NCBI GenBank assembly: GCA_018823325.1
Contig: JAHJIJ010000015.1
Location: 310,001 to 374,000 of the forward strand
DNA: 64,000 bases
Direction of reading: 5' to 3'
Source of the DNA: Alphaproteobacteria bacterium
GTDB taxonomy: Bacteria > Pseudomonadota > Alphaproteobacteria > Sphingomonadales > Sphingomonadaceae
Shown: positions 7,924 to 17,343 of the stretch, piece after piece
Numbering within the stretch: the stretch's first letter is position 1
How the letters are laid out: each line of letters starts with the position of its first letter
Program-made: the position numbers and the translations under genes
The notes under the pieces: model-generated
What the model was told of the DNA's origin: nothing
Seen by the model: the letters and a program-made list of their open reading frames with translations, nothing else
Database searches by the model: none

Positions 7924-9030
7924 CTATTTGGCTGGTGCAGCCAGGGCGCGACGCAGCGCCTCAACGCGCGCCTCATTGAACTGCTTGGCTTGCGGGGATT
8001 CCGGCGCCATCGCATCGAAGCCATGATAAGCGGACGGCACGACCAGCAGCTCGGTGGGAACACCGGCCTCGGTCAGACGGCGGGCATAATCGATATCCTC
8101 ACTGACGAAGAGATCGACGCCGCCAACCGCGATGAACGCGGGCGGCAGTCCTTCCAGCGATGCGGCGCGCGCAGGGACGGCAGCGGCAGGGACGCTGTCC
8201 GTGCCGGGCTGCTGACCGAGGAAGGCCTTCCAGCCGAGCTGGTTCTGCTGGGCATCCCAGCCGACCGTCGCGATATGCTCTGGAACCTTCACGACGCCGC
8301 CGGTGCGATCATCGAGCATCGGATAGATCAGCGCCTGGAATGCGATGGGGATTTCACCCCGGTCACGCGCCGTCAGGGCCAGCAGCGCGGCATGACCGCC
8401 ACCAGCGCTCTCGCCCATCACGGCGATCCGCTTGGGATCGAGGCCCAGCTTCGCGGCATTGCCATGCATCCAGCGCAGGCCGGCATAATTGTCCTCAATG
8501 GAGCCCGCATAAGTTGTTTCCGGCGCGAGGCGATACTCGACCGAGACGATCACGACGTCGAGTTCCTTGGCGAGTTCCTGCAAGCGGCGCACGTCCGTTG
8601 CGGCGGTGCCGAGGATGTAGCCGCCGCCATGGGTGTGCAAAATGCCACCGCGCGAGGCGCCTTCCTTGGCATTGATGACGAACAGCTTGACCTGCGGTGC
8701 GCCGGCCGGGCCGGGGATCATTTGCTCCATGACAGGCACGTCAGGATGGTGCGGCGGTGGCGGCGGACCCATGCGGCCCGATTTGCGCGAGGCTAGGACC
8801 GTTTCCTCCGTCATCGGCCCGATCATCTGCGAGTAATAAATGGCCATGCGGGCGGCGGCATGAAGCTCCGGCGCAATCGGCGCGAGCTTGGCAGCATCTT
8901 CCGCGCTCAGCGGTGCGGCGGCCACGGCTGCCGGGTCGGGCAGCGGCTGGGCCGTCGCAATCTGGGCGGTGCCGGTGGTGGCGAGCAGCGCCGCCAGCAG
9001 CCAGGCTGAGGATCGGTTGAGAATCTTCAT
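7924..9030 (-). CDS. Secreted alpha/beta hydrolase (HSL/esterase family)
   Basis: This 368-residue protein has a signal peptide (MKILNRSSAWLLAALLATTG, cleavage after TAQIATA). The hormone-sensitive-lipase type oxyanion motif HTHGGGYILG and nucleophile motif GESAGGG are present, with Asp in GGVDLFVSEDID and His in YHGFDAM completing the triad. It should hydrolyse a small ester outside the cytoplasm. CAGGAGAC precedes the ATG at 9030. It begins 29 bases after actP ends, on the same strand, so it may be the last gene of the DUF485-actP transcript. One could imagine it freeing acyl groups such as acetate for uptake; that is inference. Confidence 0.85.
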   Translation of the reverse strand: MKILNRSSAWLLAALLATTGTAQIATAQPLPDPAAVAAAPLSAEDAAKLAPIAPELHAAARMAIYYSQMIGPMTEETVLASRKSGRMGPPPPPHHPDVPVMEQMIPGPAGAPQVKLFVINAKEGASRGGILHTHGGGYILGTAATDVRRLQELAKELDVVIVSVEYRLAPETTYAGSIEDNYAGLRWMHGNAAKLGLDPKRIAVMGESAGGGHAALLALTARDRGEIPIAFQALIYPMLDDRTGGVVKVPEHIATVGWDAQQNQLGWKAFLGQQPGTDSVPAAAVPARAASLEGLPPAFIAVGGVDLFVSEDIDYARRLTEAGVPTELLVVPSAYHGFDAMAPESPQAKQFNEARVEALRRALAAPAK

Positions 9031-9059
9031 ATGATGCGTCTCCTGTCGCGTAATTTCTA

Positions 9060-10766
9060 TCAGTGATCGCTGGCGCCCGACGCTCCGATACCGGTCTCGG
9101 AGCGGATGCGCTGCGCGGTATAGCCGGCCTTGTCGATCTCTGCCCGTGCGCTGCGGTCGAGCGTTGAGATGAGCCAGATGGTGAAGAAAGCGAGCGGCAT
9201 CGAAACCAGCGTAGGCGAGGCCAGCGGGAAAATCGGATGCGCGGCGCCAAGCTGGCTGACCCAGATGACCGGCGAGAGGATGGTGAGCGCCAGTGCCATG
9301 AGCGTGCCAATCGCCGAGCCCCAGGCCACGCCGCGCGTGGTGCAGCCCTTCCACAGGATAGAGAGCAGCAGCGCCGGGAAATTGCCCGATGCCGCCACGG
9401 CGAAGGCAAGGCTCACCATGAAAGCGACATTCTGCTTCTCGAAGGCAATGCCGAGGCCGACGGCCACAGCCGCCAGCACGAGCACGGTGATACGCGAGAG
9501 GCGCAGTTCAACCGCCTGATCGACCTTCCCCTTGCGGATCACCGAGGCATAGAGATCATGTGCGATGGTCGATGCGCCGGACAATGTGAGGCCTGCCACC
9601 ACCGCGAGGATCGTGGCGAAGGCAACCGCGGACACGAAGCCAAGGAAGATTTCTCCGCCGACGGCATCGGCCAGGTGCACCGCGGCCATGTTGCTCCCGC
9701 CCCGCAACCCGCCGCTCAGCGCGTCGAGATAGGCGGGGTTGGTGCCGACGAACACAATGGCGCCGAAACCGATGATGAAGGTGAGCACATAGAAATAGCC
9801 GATCCACCCGGTTGCCCACAGGACCGACGCACGGGCCGTGCGGGCATCGCGCACGGTGAAGAAGCGCATGAGGATGTGCGGCAGGCCGGCGGTGCCGAAC
9901 ATCAGGGCCATGCCGAGCGAAATCGCCGAGAGCGGATCCTTGATGAAGCCGCCGGGCGCAAGAATGCCACGTGCACTGGTCGCGGCGGCATCGGCACTGG
10001 CGCCGGCGGCGAGCGCAATCGCTTCCTTGGCGGCCACGGCCTGCTCGAACAGTGTGTCGAGCGAGAAGCCGACGCGGTAAAGCACGGCGAACGACATGAA
10101 GGTCGCGCAGCCAAGCAGCATCACCGCCTTGATGATCTGCACCCAGGTCGTCGCGATCATGCCGCCGAACAGCACATAGGCCGTGATGGCGAGGCCGATG
10201 ATGCCGACCGCATAGGGATAGGGAATGCCGAACAGCAGCTGGATGAGCTGCCCCGCACCGACCATCTGCGCGATCAGATAGAAGAGCACCACGGTGAGCG
10301 AACTGAAGGCGGAGGAAATTCGCACCGGCGTCTGCGCGAAGCGGAAGGCCACGGCATCCACGAACGTGTAGCGCCCGAGATTGCGCAGCCGCTCGGCAAG
10401 CAGGAACAGGATGATCGGCCAGCCGACGAGGAAGCCGGTCGAATAGATCAGGCCGTCATAGCCATCTGCATAGATCTGTGCGGAAATGCCGAGGAAGGAC
10501 GCAGCGGACATATAGTCGCCCGCGATGGCGAGGCCGTTCTGCCGACCGCTGATGCCGCCGCCCGCCGTGTAGAAATCGCTGGTGGTGCGGGTGCGCCGCG
10601 CAGCCCAGGCCGTCACGCCCAGCGTCACGACAATGAACAGCGCGAAGGTGAACACGGCGGGCATGTTCGTGCCTGCGTTGTCCGGCGTTGCGGCGCGGGC
10701 GATGCCGGGCATCAACGCGCCGACGATCAGCATGAGGGCAAGCGCAACCCAGAGCGAACGGCTCAC
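9060..10766 (-). CDS. actP: Cation/acetate symporter ActP, sodium:solute symporter family
   Basis: This 568-residue transporter has a signal-like first helix ending near PGIARA and about thirteen further hydrophobic segments. Motifs characteristic of ActP/SSS proteins include [34 protein letters not shown] (quoted here only as positions 61-94), [17 protein letters not shown], and [17 protein letters not shown]. ActP takes up acetate and other short monocarboxylates with a cation. It overlaps the upstream DUF485 gene by 4 bases, the standard arrangement of yjcH-actP. Two CAATCGATTG palindromes lie upstream of the unit and suggest LacI-type control. Confidence 0.92.
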   Translation of the reverse strand: MSRSLWVALALMLIVGALMPGIARAATPDNAGTNMPAVFTFALFIVVTLGVTAWAARRTRTTSDFYTAGGGISGRQNGLAIAGDYMSAASFLGISAQIYADGYDGLIYSTGFLVGWPIILFLLAERLRNLGRYTFVDAVAFRFAQTPVRISSAFSSLTVVLFYLIAQMVGAGQLIQLLFGIPYPYAVGIIGLAITAYVLFGGMIATTWVQIIKAVMLLGCATFMSFAVLYRVGFSLDTLFEQAVAAKEAIALAAGASADAAATSARGILAPGGFIKDPLSAISLGMALMFGTAGLPHILMRFFTVRDARTARASVLWATGWIGYFYVLTFIIGFGAIVFVGTNPAYLDALSGGLRGGSNMAAVHLADAVGGEIFLGFVSAVAFATILAVVAGLTLSGASTIAHDLYASVIRKGKVDQAVELRLSRITVLVLAAVAVGLGIAFEKQNVAFMVSLAFAVAASGNFPALLLSILWKGCTTRGVAWGSAIGTLMALALTILSPVIWVSQLGAAHPIFPLASPTLVSMPLAFFTIWLISTLDRSARAEIDKAGYTAQRIRSETGIGASGASDH

Positions 10767-11080
10767 AGGCGATGCTCCGCGCGCAGCGCATCCAGCTCGG
10801 CGTCGAACTTGCGATTGGCGATGCGGACATAAAGCCCGGTCAGCGCGATGCCGGAGAGGATCACCGCCATGCCCAGCGGCACGCCGATGGTCGTCGTCAT
10901 GCCCGGCAACGGTTGCCCGAGAAAGGATCGGCCGAAGGCAACGAGCAGGATGAAGCCGAAGAAGATTGCCATCATGACCGCGCTCAGGATCCAGCCGAGC
11001 CGGCCCCGCGCACGAACGAGTGCCTGATAATGTGGATCGCGACTGATGGCCGCCAGCTCATGATCGTCGCCCAGATCCAT
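10763..11080 (-). CDS. DUF485 membrane protein (YjcH-like), ActP partner
   Basis: This 105-residue protein has two membrane helices, around residues 29-48 ([19 protein letters not shown]) and 62-85, preceded by the family block [19 protein letters not shown]485 proteins are almost always encoded directly before actP-type symporters and are thought to be small subunits. Here the stop overlaps the actP start by 4 bases, giving translational coupling. It is the first gene of the leftward unit and thus sits directly behind the two CAATCGATTG operator-like sites. Confidence 0.9.
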   Translation of the reverse strand: MDLGDDHELAAISRDPHYQALVRARGRLGWILSAVMMAIFFGFILLVAFGRSFLGQPLPGMTTTIGVPLGMAVILSGIALTGLYVRIANRKFDAELDALRAEHRL

Positions 11081-11126
11081 TCCGCCACTCTCCTCACCCG
11101 TCTCGCTTATTCTCGACAGGCTATTG

Positions 11127-11138
11127 TCAATCGATTGC
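11127..11138. promoter_or_regulatory. CAATCGATTG palindrome, operator-like site 1 (actP unit)
   Basis: The sequence CAATCGATTG at 11128-11137 is a perfect palindrome with a central CG, the style of LacI-family operators. It is centred 52 bases upstream of the DUF485 start. On the minus strand a TTGACA hexamer overlaps its edge, which could be a -35 element; a matching -10 is not obvious. Three more copies occur in the window, all upstream of this unit or the TonB receptor. Confidence 0.65.
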
Positions 11139-11265
11139 CAGTCAATCCTTCATCCGACTGGCAGAGACTTTATCTTCATGCGCCGCCCAACTCTGCCCGG
11201 CCAGGTGTGCAGGATGGCCGGGCAGAGGGTTCGGGCGACCCGACGCAGGCAGTATCGGACAAACA

Positions 11266-11277
11266 GCAATCGATTGC
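11266..11277. promoter_or_regulatory. GCAATCGATTGC palindrome, operator-like site 2 (actP unit)
   Basis: This is a perfect 12-base palindrome, centred 191 bases upstream of the DUF485 start and 139 bases from site 1, in the gap between guaA and DUF485. A second distant operator suits repression by DNA looping between LacI-type dimers. The protein that binds is not encoded in the window. Confidence 0.65.
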
Positions 11278-11348
11278 AATGACTTGTTAGACAGTCGTCA
11301 GTTCCCCAACATCAATCTGTCAAAGGTCAGAAGCGATTTGCCTTGGGA

Positions 11349-12917
11349 TCATTCCCACTCGATCGTGCCGGGCGGCTTGCTGGTGTAGTCATACACCACG
11401 CGGTTGATGCCCTGCACTTCGTTGATGATCCGCGTCGAGACGCGGCTGAGGAACGCGGCATCGAAGGGATAGATGTCTGCCGTCATGCCGTCCGTCGAGG
11501 TGACGGCGCGCAAGGCGAGCACATTGTCATAGGTGCGTCCGTCGCCCATCACACCCACGCTGCGTACCGGCAGCAGAACGGCGAAGGCCTGCCAGATCGC
11601 ATCGTAAAGCCCGGCGTTGCGGATCTCTTCCAAATACACCGCATCGGCCTTGCGCAGGATGTCGCAGCGCTCCTTCGTTACTTCGCCAGGGATGCGGATG
11701 GCGAGACCCGGCCCCGGGAAGGGATGGCGGCCGACGAACACATCCGGCAGACCCAGTTCGCGGCCCAGATCGCGCACTTCATCCTTGAACAGTTCGCGCA
11801 GCGGCTCGACCAGCTTCATGTTCATGCGCTCGGGCAGGCCGCCGACATTGTGGTGGCTCTTGATCGTCACGCTCGGTCCGCCGGTGAACGAGACGCTCTC
11901 GATCACGTCCGGGTAGAGCGTACCCTGCGCGAGGAAATCCGCGCCGCCAATCTTGCGGGCTTCCTCCTCGAACAGATCGATGAACGCCTTGCCGATGAAC
12001 TTGCGCTTGGCTTCGGGGTCGGTGACGCCCGCGAGGCCGCCGAGGAACGTCTCGCTCGCATCCACATGAACCAGCGGGATGTTGTAGGCACCGCGGAACA
12101 GGCTGACGACCTGCTCGGCCTCTGCCTGTCGCATCAGGCCATGGTCCACGAACACGCAAGTGAGTTGCTCGCCGATCGCCTCATGGATCAGCACCGCCGC
12201 CACCGCGCTGTCCACGCCGCCGGAAAGCCCGCAAATCACCCGACCGGAACCCACCTGCTCGCGGATTTCCTTGATCTTGGTCGCGCGGAATTCCGCCATC
12301 GTCCAGTCGCCCGCGCAGCCGCAGACATGGCGCACGAAATTGGCGATGAGCTTGCCGCCGTCCGGCGTGTGGACCACCTCGGGGTGGAACTGCGTGCCGT
12401 AATAACGCCGCTCATCGTCCGCGATCAGCGCGAAGGGCGCGCCGTCGGACGTCGCCACGATGCGGAAGCCGGGCGCGAATTTCGTGACCTTGTCGCCATG
12501 GCTCATCCACACCTGATGGCGCTCGCCCGTCTGCCACAGCCCGTCGAACAGCACGCAGGGCTCGGTGACGGTAAGGAACGCGCGGCCGAACTCGCCGCCT
12601 TCGCCGGTCTCATGGCCGGGACGCACTTCGCCGCCAAGCTGCTGGCTCATCACCTGCTGGCCATAGCAGATGCCGAGGATCGGCAAGCCGCTGTCGAACA
12701 ACTCCTGCGGTGCGCGGGGGCTGCCCTCGTCGCAGACGCTGGCGGGCGAGCCGGAGAGGATGATCCCGCGCGGCTTCATCCGCTCGAAGGCGGCAAGCGC
12801 CTGCGTGAACGGTGCGATCTCGGAATAGACCCCGGCCTCACGCACGCGACGCGCAATGAGCTGCGTTACCTGGGAGCCGAAATCGACGATGAGGATGGAA
12901 TCGGGATGTGCTGACAT
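11349..12917 (-). CDS. guaA: GMP synthase (glutamine-hydrolysing)
   Basis: This full-length 522-residue GuaA has an N-terminal class I glutamine amidotransferase with nucleophile Cys84 in GICYGQQ and the His-Glu pair in FHPEVVHT near residue 175. The ATP pyrophosphatase domain follows with P-loop [12 protein letters not shown] near residue 230, then the dimerisation domain ending KPPGTIEWE. It converts XMP, ATP and glutamine to GMP. It lies alone on the minus strand, 114 bases from the divergent DUF421 gene. Downstream of it is the operator-bearing gap before DUF485-actP, so read-through is possible but control looks separate. Confidence 0.97.
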   Translation of the reverse strand: MSAHPDSILIVDFGSQVTQLIARRVREAGVYSEIAPFTQALAAFERMKPRGIILSGSPASVCDEGSPRAPQELFDSGLPILGICYGQQVMSQQLGGEVRPGHETGEGGEFGRAFLTVTEPCVLFDGLWQTGERHQVWMSHGDKVTKFAPGFRIVATSDGAPFALIADDERRYYGTQFHPEVVHTPDGGKLIANFVRHVCGCAGDWTMAEFRATKIKEIREQVGSGRVICGLSGGVDSAVAAVLIHEAIGEQLTCVFVDHGLMRQAEAEQVVSLFRGAYNIPLVHVDASETFLGGLAGVTDPEAKRKFIGKAFIDLFEEEARKIGGADFLAQGTLYPDVIESVSFTGGPSVTIKSHHNVGGLPERMNMKLVEPLRELFKDEVRDLGRELGLPDVFVGRHPFPGPGLAIRIPGEVTKERCDILRKADAVYLEEIRNAGLYDAIWQAFAVLLPVRSVGVMGDGRTYDNVLALRAVTSTDGMTADIYPFDAAFLSRVSTRIINEVQGINRVVYDYTSKPPGTIEWE

Positions 12918-13030
12918 GGGCAGCGGATAATCCGCGCCATGGGGCCTGTCCAGCCTTGGCGGGCGAGATAGATGGGCAAGAGAGATTGCGGGGCGCGGGA
13001 GACTTGTGGCCTCGGCGTCGTTACCCCTTC

Positions 13031-13534
13031 ATGCTGTTCGACAATCTCTTCGGCCTCGTGCGCGTGGTGATCATCTCCGTACTCGCTTATGCGCTGCTCG
13101 TTTTCGTGCTGCGGATGGCGGGCAAGCGCGCCCTTTCCAAACTCAATGCGTTCGATCTGGTGGTGACGGTCGCGCTGGGCTCCACGCTCGCGACCGTGTT
13201 GCTCACGCAGGACGTGGCCTTTGCGGAAGGCGCGCTGGCCTTTGCGATGCTGGCCGGGCTGCAATGGCTCGTCTCCCGCCTGTCCGTCGCCTCATCCACC
13301 TTTAGCGGGCTGGTGCGCAGCCAGCCGCGCCTCCTGCTGCGCGATGGCGCGTATCTGGAGCGGGCCATGGCGGCAGAGCGCGTCACCAAGGCGGAAATCG
13401 ATGCCGCCATCCGCAGTGCCGGCTTTGGGCGGCGCGCACAGGTCGCCGGGGTTGTGCTGGAGACCGACGGCAGCATGAGCGTCATCGGCGGCTCGGACGG
13501 GCCGCAGGATCTGCTTGTCGGGCTATCCGAATAA
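13031..13534 (+). CDS. DUF421 (YetF-like) membrane protein
   Basis: This 167-residue protein has N-terminal hydrophobic helices (LVRVVIISVLAYALLVFVL, then a second near VTVALGSTLATVLL and a third near GALAFAMLAGLQWLV). The conserved family block RMAGKRALSKLNAFDLVVT is present. The cytoplasmic C-terminal YetF domain contains LRDGAYLERAMAAERVTKAEI and the ending GGSDGPQDLL. Function is not established for the family. The ATG at 13031 is chosen because homologues start just before the first helix; the frame opens earlier at 12908 without signal. The next gene, DUF202, follows after 11 bases, so they form a two-gene operon. Confidence 0.82.
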   Translation: MLFDNLFGLVRVVIISVLAYALLVFVLRMAGKRALSKLNAFDLVVTVALGSTLATVLLTQDVAFAEGALAFAMLAGLQWLVSRLSVASSTFSGLVRSQPRLLLRDGAYLERAMAAERVTKAEIDAAIRSAGFGRRAQVAGVVLETDGSMSVIGGSDGPQDLLVGLSE

Positions 13535-13545
13535 AGGAGCGGCGC

Positions 13546-13947
13546 ATGGCTGGAGCCCCCCGAGAACGTACCCAGGACCAGGTATCGCAGGATGATGAGC
13601 CGGCGGAAAACCGGCTGGATTTCGCCGAGGACCGTACGGTCCTTGCGCATGAGCGCAGCTTCGCCAGCTGGGTGCGCACGGGGCTGGCGGCCATTGGCAT
13701 CGGCCTTGGTTTCCGTGCGCTTTTTCACACGCTCGAGCCGGACTGGGTGCCCAAGACAATCGCCAGCAGCTTCATGCTCGTCGCGATCATCATCTTCATT
13801 CTGGCGACCCGGCGCGCCATGGCGGTCCGCCAGCGGCTGGAGCCGCACCGCGCATCCGCTCTTCAACCGGTGCGCCTGCGCCTGCTCGCCACGGCGCTGG
13901 TGATTACGACCGGCGCACTGCTTGTGGCAATCTGGCTGCTGATCTGA
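13546..13947 (+). CDS. DUF202 (YidH-like) membrane protein
   Basis: This 133-residue protein has the DUF202 signature LAHERSFASWVRTGLAAIGIG near residues 33-53, then helices around residues 74-88 and 111-132. DUF202/YidH proteins are small three-helix inner membrane proteins with no proven function. An AAGGAG ribosome site lies 7 bases upstream of the ATG. It is the second gene of the operon with the DUF421 protein and converges on the gene at 13968. Confidence 0.85.
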   Translation: MAGAPRERTQDQVSQDDEPAENRLDFAEDRTVLAHERSFASWVRTGLAAIGIGLGFRALFHTLEPDWVPKTIASSFMLVAIIIFILATRRAMAVRQRLEPHRASALQPVRLRLLATALVITTGALLVAIWLLI

Positions 13948-13967
13948 AGACCCGCAGCGCCGACACT

Positions 13968-14609
13968 TCATCCGAAGGAGACGCCTTCCACGCGGCCATT
14001 ATCCCAGATGCAGCGAAAACTGCGCAAGCGACCTTCCCCTGCGCGAAAACTCGGGCGCTGGCTCAGGGTCCCGGTGACATCCCATCCCGAACCGAATGGC
14101 CGGGCACCGGTTATGTCCCGCACCTCGGCAAATCCGCCATTGCGCGAAGCCTCATCCCGCGCGGCAATCGCGCAGGAATTGATCGCCGCATCCTCACCGG
14201 CAAGGGCATGGTCTGCCGTGTCAGATCCATAGCCGCCCTCATCATATCGATCGTCGCCATCGTCGCGCTCCGAATAGCGCCCGTCATACCCGCCACGGTC
14301 ATCGCCATAATAGAGTGCATCATAATCGCGCGCACGATCATCATAGCGAGGATCATAGCCCGGCTCATCAGATCGCGGTGCCGGATAGCGCTGCGCCTCT
14401 CGTTGCTTCGCCGCCGATGAGGCAATCGCCGCAATCAGCCCGACGCCGAGTATCGCGCCGATGACGGCGCCGGTGTTGTCGTGACCGCGATGATGATGGG
14501 GATAGCGCCCCCAGCGTCCGTCATAGCCGCGCGCGGACGCCGGCGCCGCGGATGCCAGCACCATGGCCCCGGCCGCAGCGGCCACGGCAATTTTGGAATG
14601 AGCCTTCAT
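13968..14609 (-). CDS. Secreted protein with glycine-zipper-like helix and Asp/Tyr-rich linker
   Basis: This 213-residue protein starts MKAHSKIAVAAAAGAMVLAS and has a signal peptide with likely cleavage after APASA. A short His-rich stretch (YPHHHRGHDN) precedes a hydrophobic segment GAVIGAILGVGLIAAIASS that could cross or insert into a membrane. A long linker rich in Asp, Tyr, Arg and Gly follows, then a folded C-terminal domain with two cysteines (NSCAIAARDE and RCIWDNGRVEG). This layout is common in sphingomonads, where the proteins remain uncharacterised. The ATG at 14609 is set by the signal peptide. Confidence 0.75.
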   Translation of the reverse strand: MKAHSKIAVAAAAGAMVLASAAPASARGYDGRWGRYPHHHRGHDNTGAVIGAILGVGLIAAIASSAAKQREAQRYPAPRSDEPGYDPRYDDRARDYDALYYGDDRGGYDGRYSERDDGDDRYDEGGYGSDTADHALAGEDAAINSCAIAARDEASRNGGFAEVRDITGARPFGSGWDVTGTLSQRPSFRAGEGRLRSFRCIWDNGRVEGVSFG

Positions 14610-14741
14610 GAGCGGATCGCTTTCTCGCAACGCCGGCACCACCAGAGCCGGCCATGGCACTATCGCGACTCGCCGATGAGCGGTGGCTGAATGATGGGGG
14701 GACCGCCATGGAGGCTCCGAGCATCCTCACCATATCCACAT

Positions 14742-14831
14742 CCGTTCGCCCTGAGCTTGTCGAAGGGCTGTTCTTCTTTCCGAACAGGGTTGAAGCAAAG
14801 GACAGAGCTTCGACAAGCTCAGCCCGAACGG
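14742..14831. repeat. Palindromic intergenic repeat, copy 2 (90 bp)
   Basis: CCGTTCGCCCTGAGCTTGTC starts at 14742 and pairs with GACAAGCTCAGCCCGAACGG ending at 14831. The interior GGGCTGTTCTTCTT and AAAGGACAG match copy 1 at 5363-5492, which carries about 40 extra bases. It lies between the end of the prolyl oligopeptidase gene and the start of the secreted-protein gene at 14609. Confidence 0.8.
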
Positions 14832-14850
14832 AAGAGGGATTATCCGGTGC

Positions 14851-17199
14851 CTACTTCGTAACGTTCGTAACGCCGGCGACCTGCTGATCGACTGCTCCCA
14901 ACTTCAACCCCGTCCAGTAGGCCGCAAAGCTGTACATATCCGCATACTCGTCCACGATCTTGTCAGTCGCCCTGCCGATGCCATGCCCCGTGCCGGTATC
15001 GACACGGATCAGGCGCGGCTTTTCGCCCAGGCGGGCGGCTTGCAGCGCGGCGGCATATTTGAAGCTGTGACCAGGTACGACGCGGTCGTCGCTGTCCGCT
15101 GTCGTCACGAGAATGGCGGGATAGTCCGCAGCATCCGGGATGTTGTGGTATGGCGAATAAGCGAGGAGATTGCGGAAATCCTGCTCGCGGTCGGGCCTGC
15201 CATAATCCTCCACCCAGAAGGCACCGGCAGTGAACTGGTCGAAACGCAGCATGTCCATCACGCCGACGCCGGGCAGCGCGGCGGCGAACAGATCGGGCCG
15301 CTGATTGACCACGGCGCCGACCAGCAGGCCACCGTTGGAGCGCCCCTCAATCGCAAGCTGATCCTTGCCGGTATAGCCCTTCGCTTTCAGATATTCGGCG
15401 GCGGCGATGAAATCGTCAAAGGTCGTCTGCTTGTTGGCGCCGCGCCCGGCATCATGCCACGCCTTGCCGAACTCGCCCCCGCCGCGCACGCCCGCAATGG
15501 CGAGCACACCGCCCTGTTCCACCCAGGCGAAGCGCGCGGGCGAAAAACTGGGGTTCTGCGAGACGTTGAAGCCGCCATAGCCATAGAGCAACGTCGGCGC
15601 CGGCTGGCCGGACAGCGCCAGATCGCGGCGGCGCACGATGAACATCGGGACCAGCGTACCGTCCCGCGAGGGATAGAGGATCTGCTCACTTACATAATCG
15701 GCCGGATCGAAGCCGAGAGCGGACCGGGCGAAAATGCTCGTCTCCCCTGTCTCGACGTTGAAGCGATAGATGGTCGGCGGCTGCGTGAAGCTGGAAAAGG
15801 CGTAGAAGGTTTCCGGGTCGCCGGGCCGCCCGCCGAAGCCCGCCGCCGCGCCGAGGCCGGGCAGCGGCACGTCTCCGCGCCGCTTGCCTTCAAGATCGGC
15901 GATCTCCGCTACCACCCGTCCGTCAGTGACGTAAGCTAGCACGAGACGACTGCCGATCATCGATCCGCCCGCCAGTATCTGTGGGCGCTGAGCGACGATT
16001 TCCAGCGGCGCTCGGCGCGGGTGGCGGGCGTCGAGCGTGACGATCCGCCCATTGGGCGCGCCGGCATCGGTCCGGAAAAAAAGGCGATCCCCCGCCTGCC
16101 CGATGAGTTGCCACTCATGCTCGAGTCCGCGCACCAGTGTGCGCGCTTTTGCATCAGGCCTGGCAAGCGAGAGCAGCGTCAGTTCCACCCGCCTGTCCGT
16201 GCCGCGATTGGAACTGATGAGCAGCCAGCGCCCGTCCGCCGTCACCTCCGCGCGGTGCAGCAGCGCGGGCCGACGCCGGGTCTCGTAGATCAGCCGATCC
16301 TGCGCCTGCTCCGTGCCGACGGCATGAAACCAGACCTGCTGGTTCTCGAATGTCGTGGGCTGGTCGGCCTCGCCCGGCACGGCGAAGCGCGAATAATAGA
16401 AGCCTGTCCCATCCCCGTTCCAGGCGAGCGTCGCGTAACGCACCCACTCGATCCGGTCGGCGCGCAAGGTGCCGCTTTCCACATCCAGCACGCGCAACGT
16501 CCGCCAGTCGCTGCCTCTCTCCTGCAGCGCGAGGAGCACCGCGCGTCCGTCCGGCGAGGGCACCCATTCCGCAACCGCCAGCGATCCGTCAGCAGAGAGC
16601 GAATTGGGATCGATCAGCAGCCGTTCGGGGCCGTCTGCGCCCTCGCGAACATGAATGGGTGAGAAATTCTGGCCATTGCTGCGCGTGTAGAAATAGCGCC
16701 CACCCGCCTTGCGCGGTGTGCCGAAGCGCTCATGGGCATGGAGCGCTGCCATCCGCGCCCGCAGCATCTCGCGACCCGGCAAGGATTTGAGATAGCGAAA
16801 CGTCGTCTCGTTCTCCGCCGCAATCCATGCCTGCACATCGGCGTCCCGGCGCGGGTCAGCCTCCAGCCAGCGATAGGGATCGGCCACCGCGACCCCAAAA
16901 TGCGTCTCCATAAGGTCGAGCCGTCGGGTCTGCGGATAGGCCAGCGGCGGAAGCCGGGACGCCCCGCCTGTGCGCCCCGCGACCACGGCTGCGACCTGCT
17001 CCGTGGACAGCGCGTCACCCGCGCCGGACGCTACGACAGCAGCGCCCATCTCGGCCGGGATCAACGCTTCTGCGGCGGCATTCTCCCCTGCCTCCCCGGC
17101 ACGCGCGGCTTCACCCACCCGCGCCTGCACAGGGAGCGAAAACAGTGCCAGCACGATGGCGGCCATGATCAGACGAAAGGAAACGGCAGACATCCTCAT
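14851..17199 (-). CDS. Prolyl oligopeptidase-family serine peptidase (S9A), secreted
   Basis: This 782-residue protein has a signal peptide ending near LPVQA. An unusual Ala/Gly-rich stretch of about 60 residues follows (about 27-88). The S9A propeller starts PYRWLEADPRRDADVQAW, and the C-terminal alpha/beta hydrolase domain carries nucleophile Ser about 621 in EGRSNGG, Asp about 705 in DSDDRVVPGHS and His about 739 in GTGHGIGR. It should cleave short proline-containing peptides in the periplasm. Most family members have GGSNGG at the nucleophile; here the first Gly pair is EGR, a mild variation. Two ATGs lie within six bases; I keep the first. Confidence 0.92.
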   Translation of the reverse strand: MRMSAVSFRLIMAAIVLALFSLPVQARVGEAARAGEAGENAAAEALIPAEMGAAVVASGAGDALSTEQVAAVVAGRTGGASRLPPLAYPQTRRLDLMETHFGVAVADPYRWLEADPRRDADVQAWIAAENETTFRYLKSLPGREMLRARMAALHAHERFGTPRKAGGRYFYTRSNGQNFSPIHVREGADGPERLLIDPNSLSADGSLAVAEWVPSPDGRAVLLALQERGSDWRTLRVLDVESGTLRADRIEWVRYATLAWNGDGTGFYYSRFAVPGEADQPTTFENQQVWFHAVGTEQAQDRLIYETRRRPALLHRAEVTADGRWLLISSNRGTDRRVELTLLSLARPDAKARTLVRGLEHEWQLIGQAGDRLFFRTDAGAPNGRIVTLDARHPRRAPLEIVAQRPQILAGGSMIGSRLVLAYVTDGRVVAEIADLEGKRRGDVPLPGLGAAAGFGGRPGDPETFYAFSSFTQPPTIYRFNVETGETSIFARSALGFDPADYVSEQILYPSRDGTLVPMFIVRRRDLALSGQPAPTLLYGYGGFNVSQNPSFSPARFAWVEQGGVLAIAGVRGGGEFGKAWHDAGRGANKQTTFDDFIAAAEYLKAKGYTGKDQLAIEGRSNGGLLVGAVVNQRPDLFAAALPGVGVMDMLRFDQFTAGAFWVEDYGRPDREQDFRNLLAYSPYHNIPDAADYPAILVTTADSDDRVVPGHSFKYAAALQAARLGEKPRLIRVDTGTGHGIGRATDKIVDEYADMYSFAAYWTGLKLGAVDQQVAGVTNVTK

Positions 17200-17343
17200 G
17201 CCCTTGAATTGTCGGGCCTTCCGCCGCCCGATAGACCTGCTTTATCCGGCGCGCAATGGAAGGGCGTGGCATCGGGCAGCCGGTTCGTGAACTCTCGCTC
17301 CACTTGCGTGTTGTCCTCTAGGGGGCGGACATGGAGCAACAGC

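Noticed and set aside
9237..10832. Long open frame (531 codons) opposite actP
   Set aside because: It mirrors the third-position bias of actP; the product is rich in His, Arg and Glu without any family signature.
11343..12914. Long open frame (523 codons) opposite guaA
   Set aside because: It is a shadow of guaA, which is unmistakable on the other strand.
13006..13030. Extended N-terminus of the DUF421 protein
   Set aside because: The upstream codons are Arg/Gly-rich and unlike family members; the start at 13031 fits the first helix.
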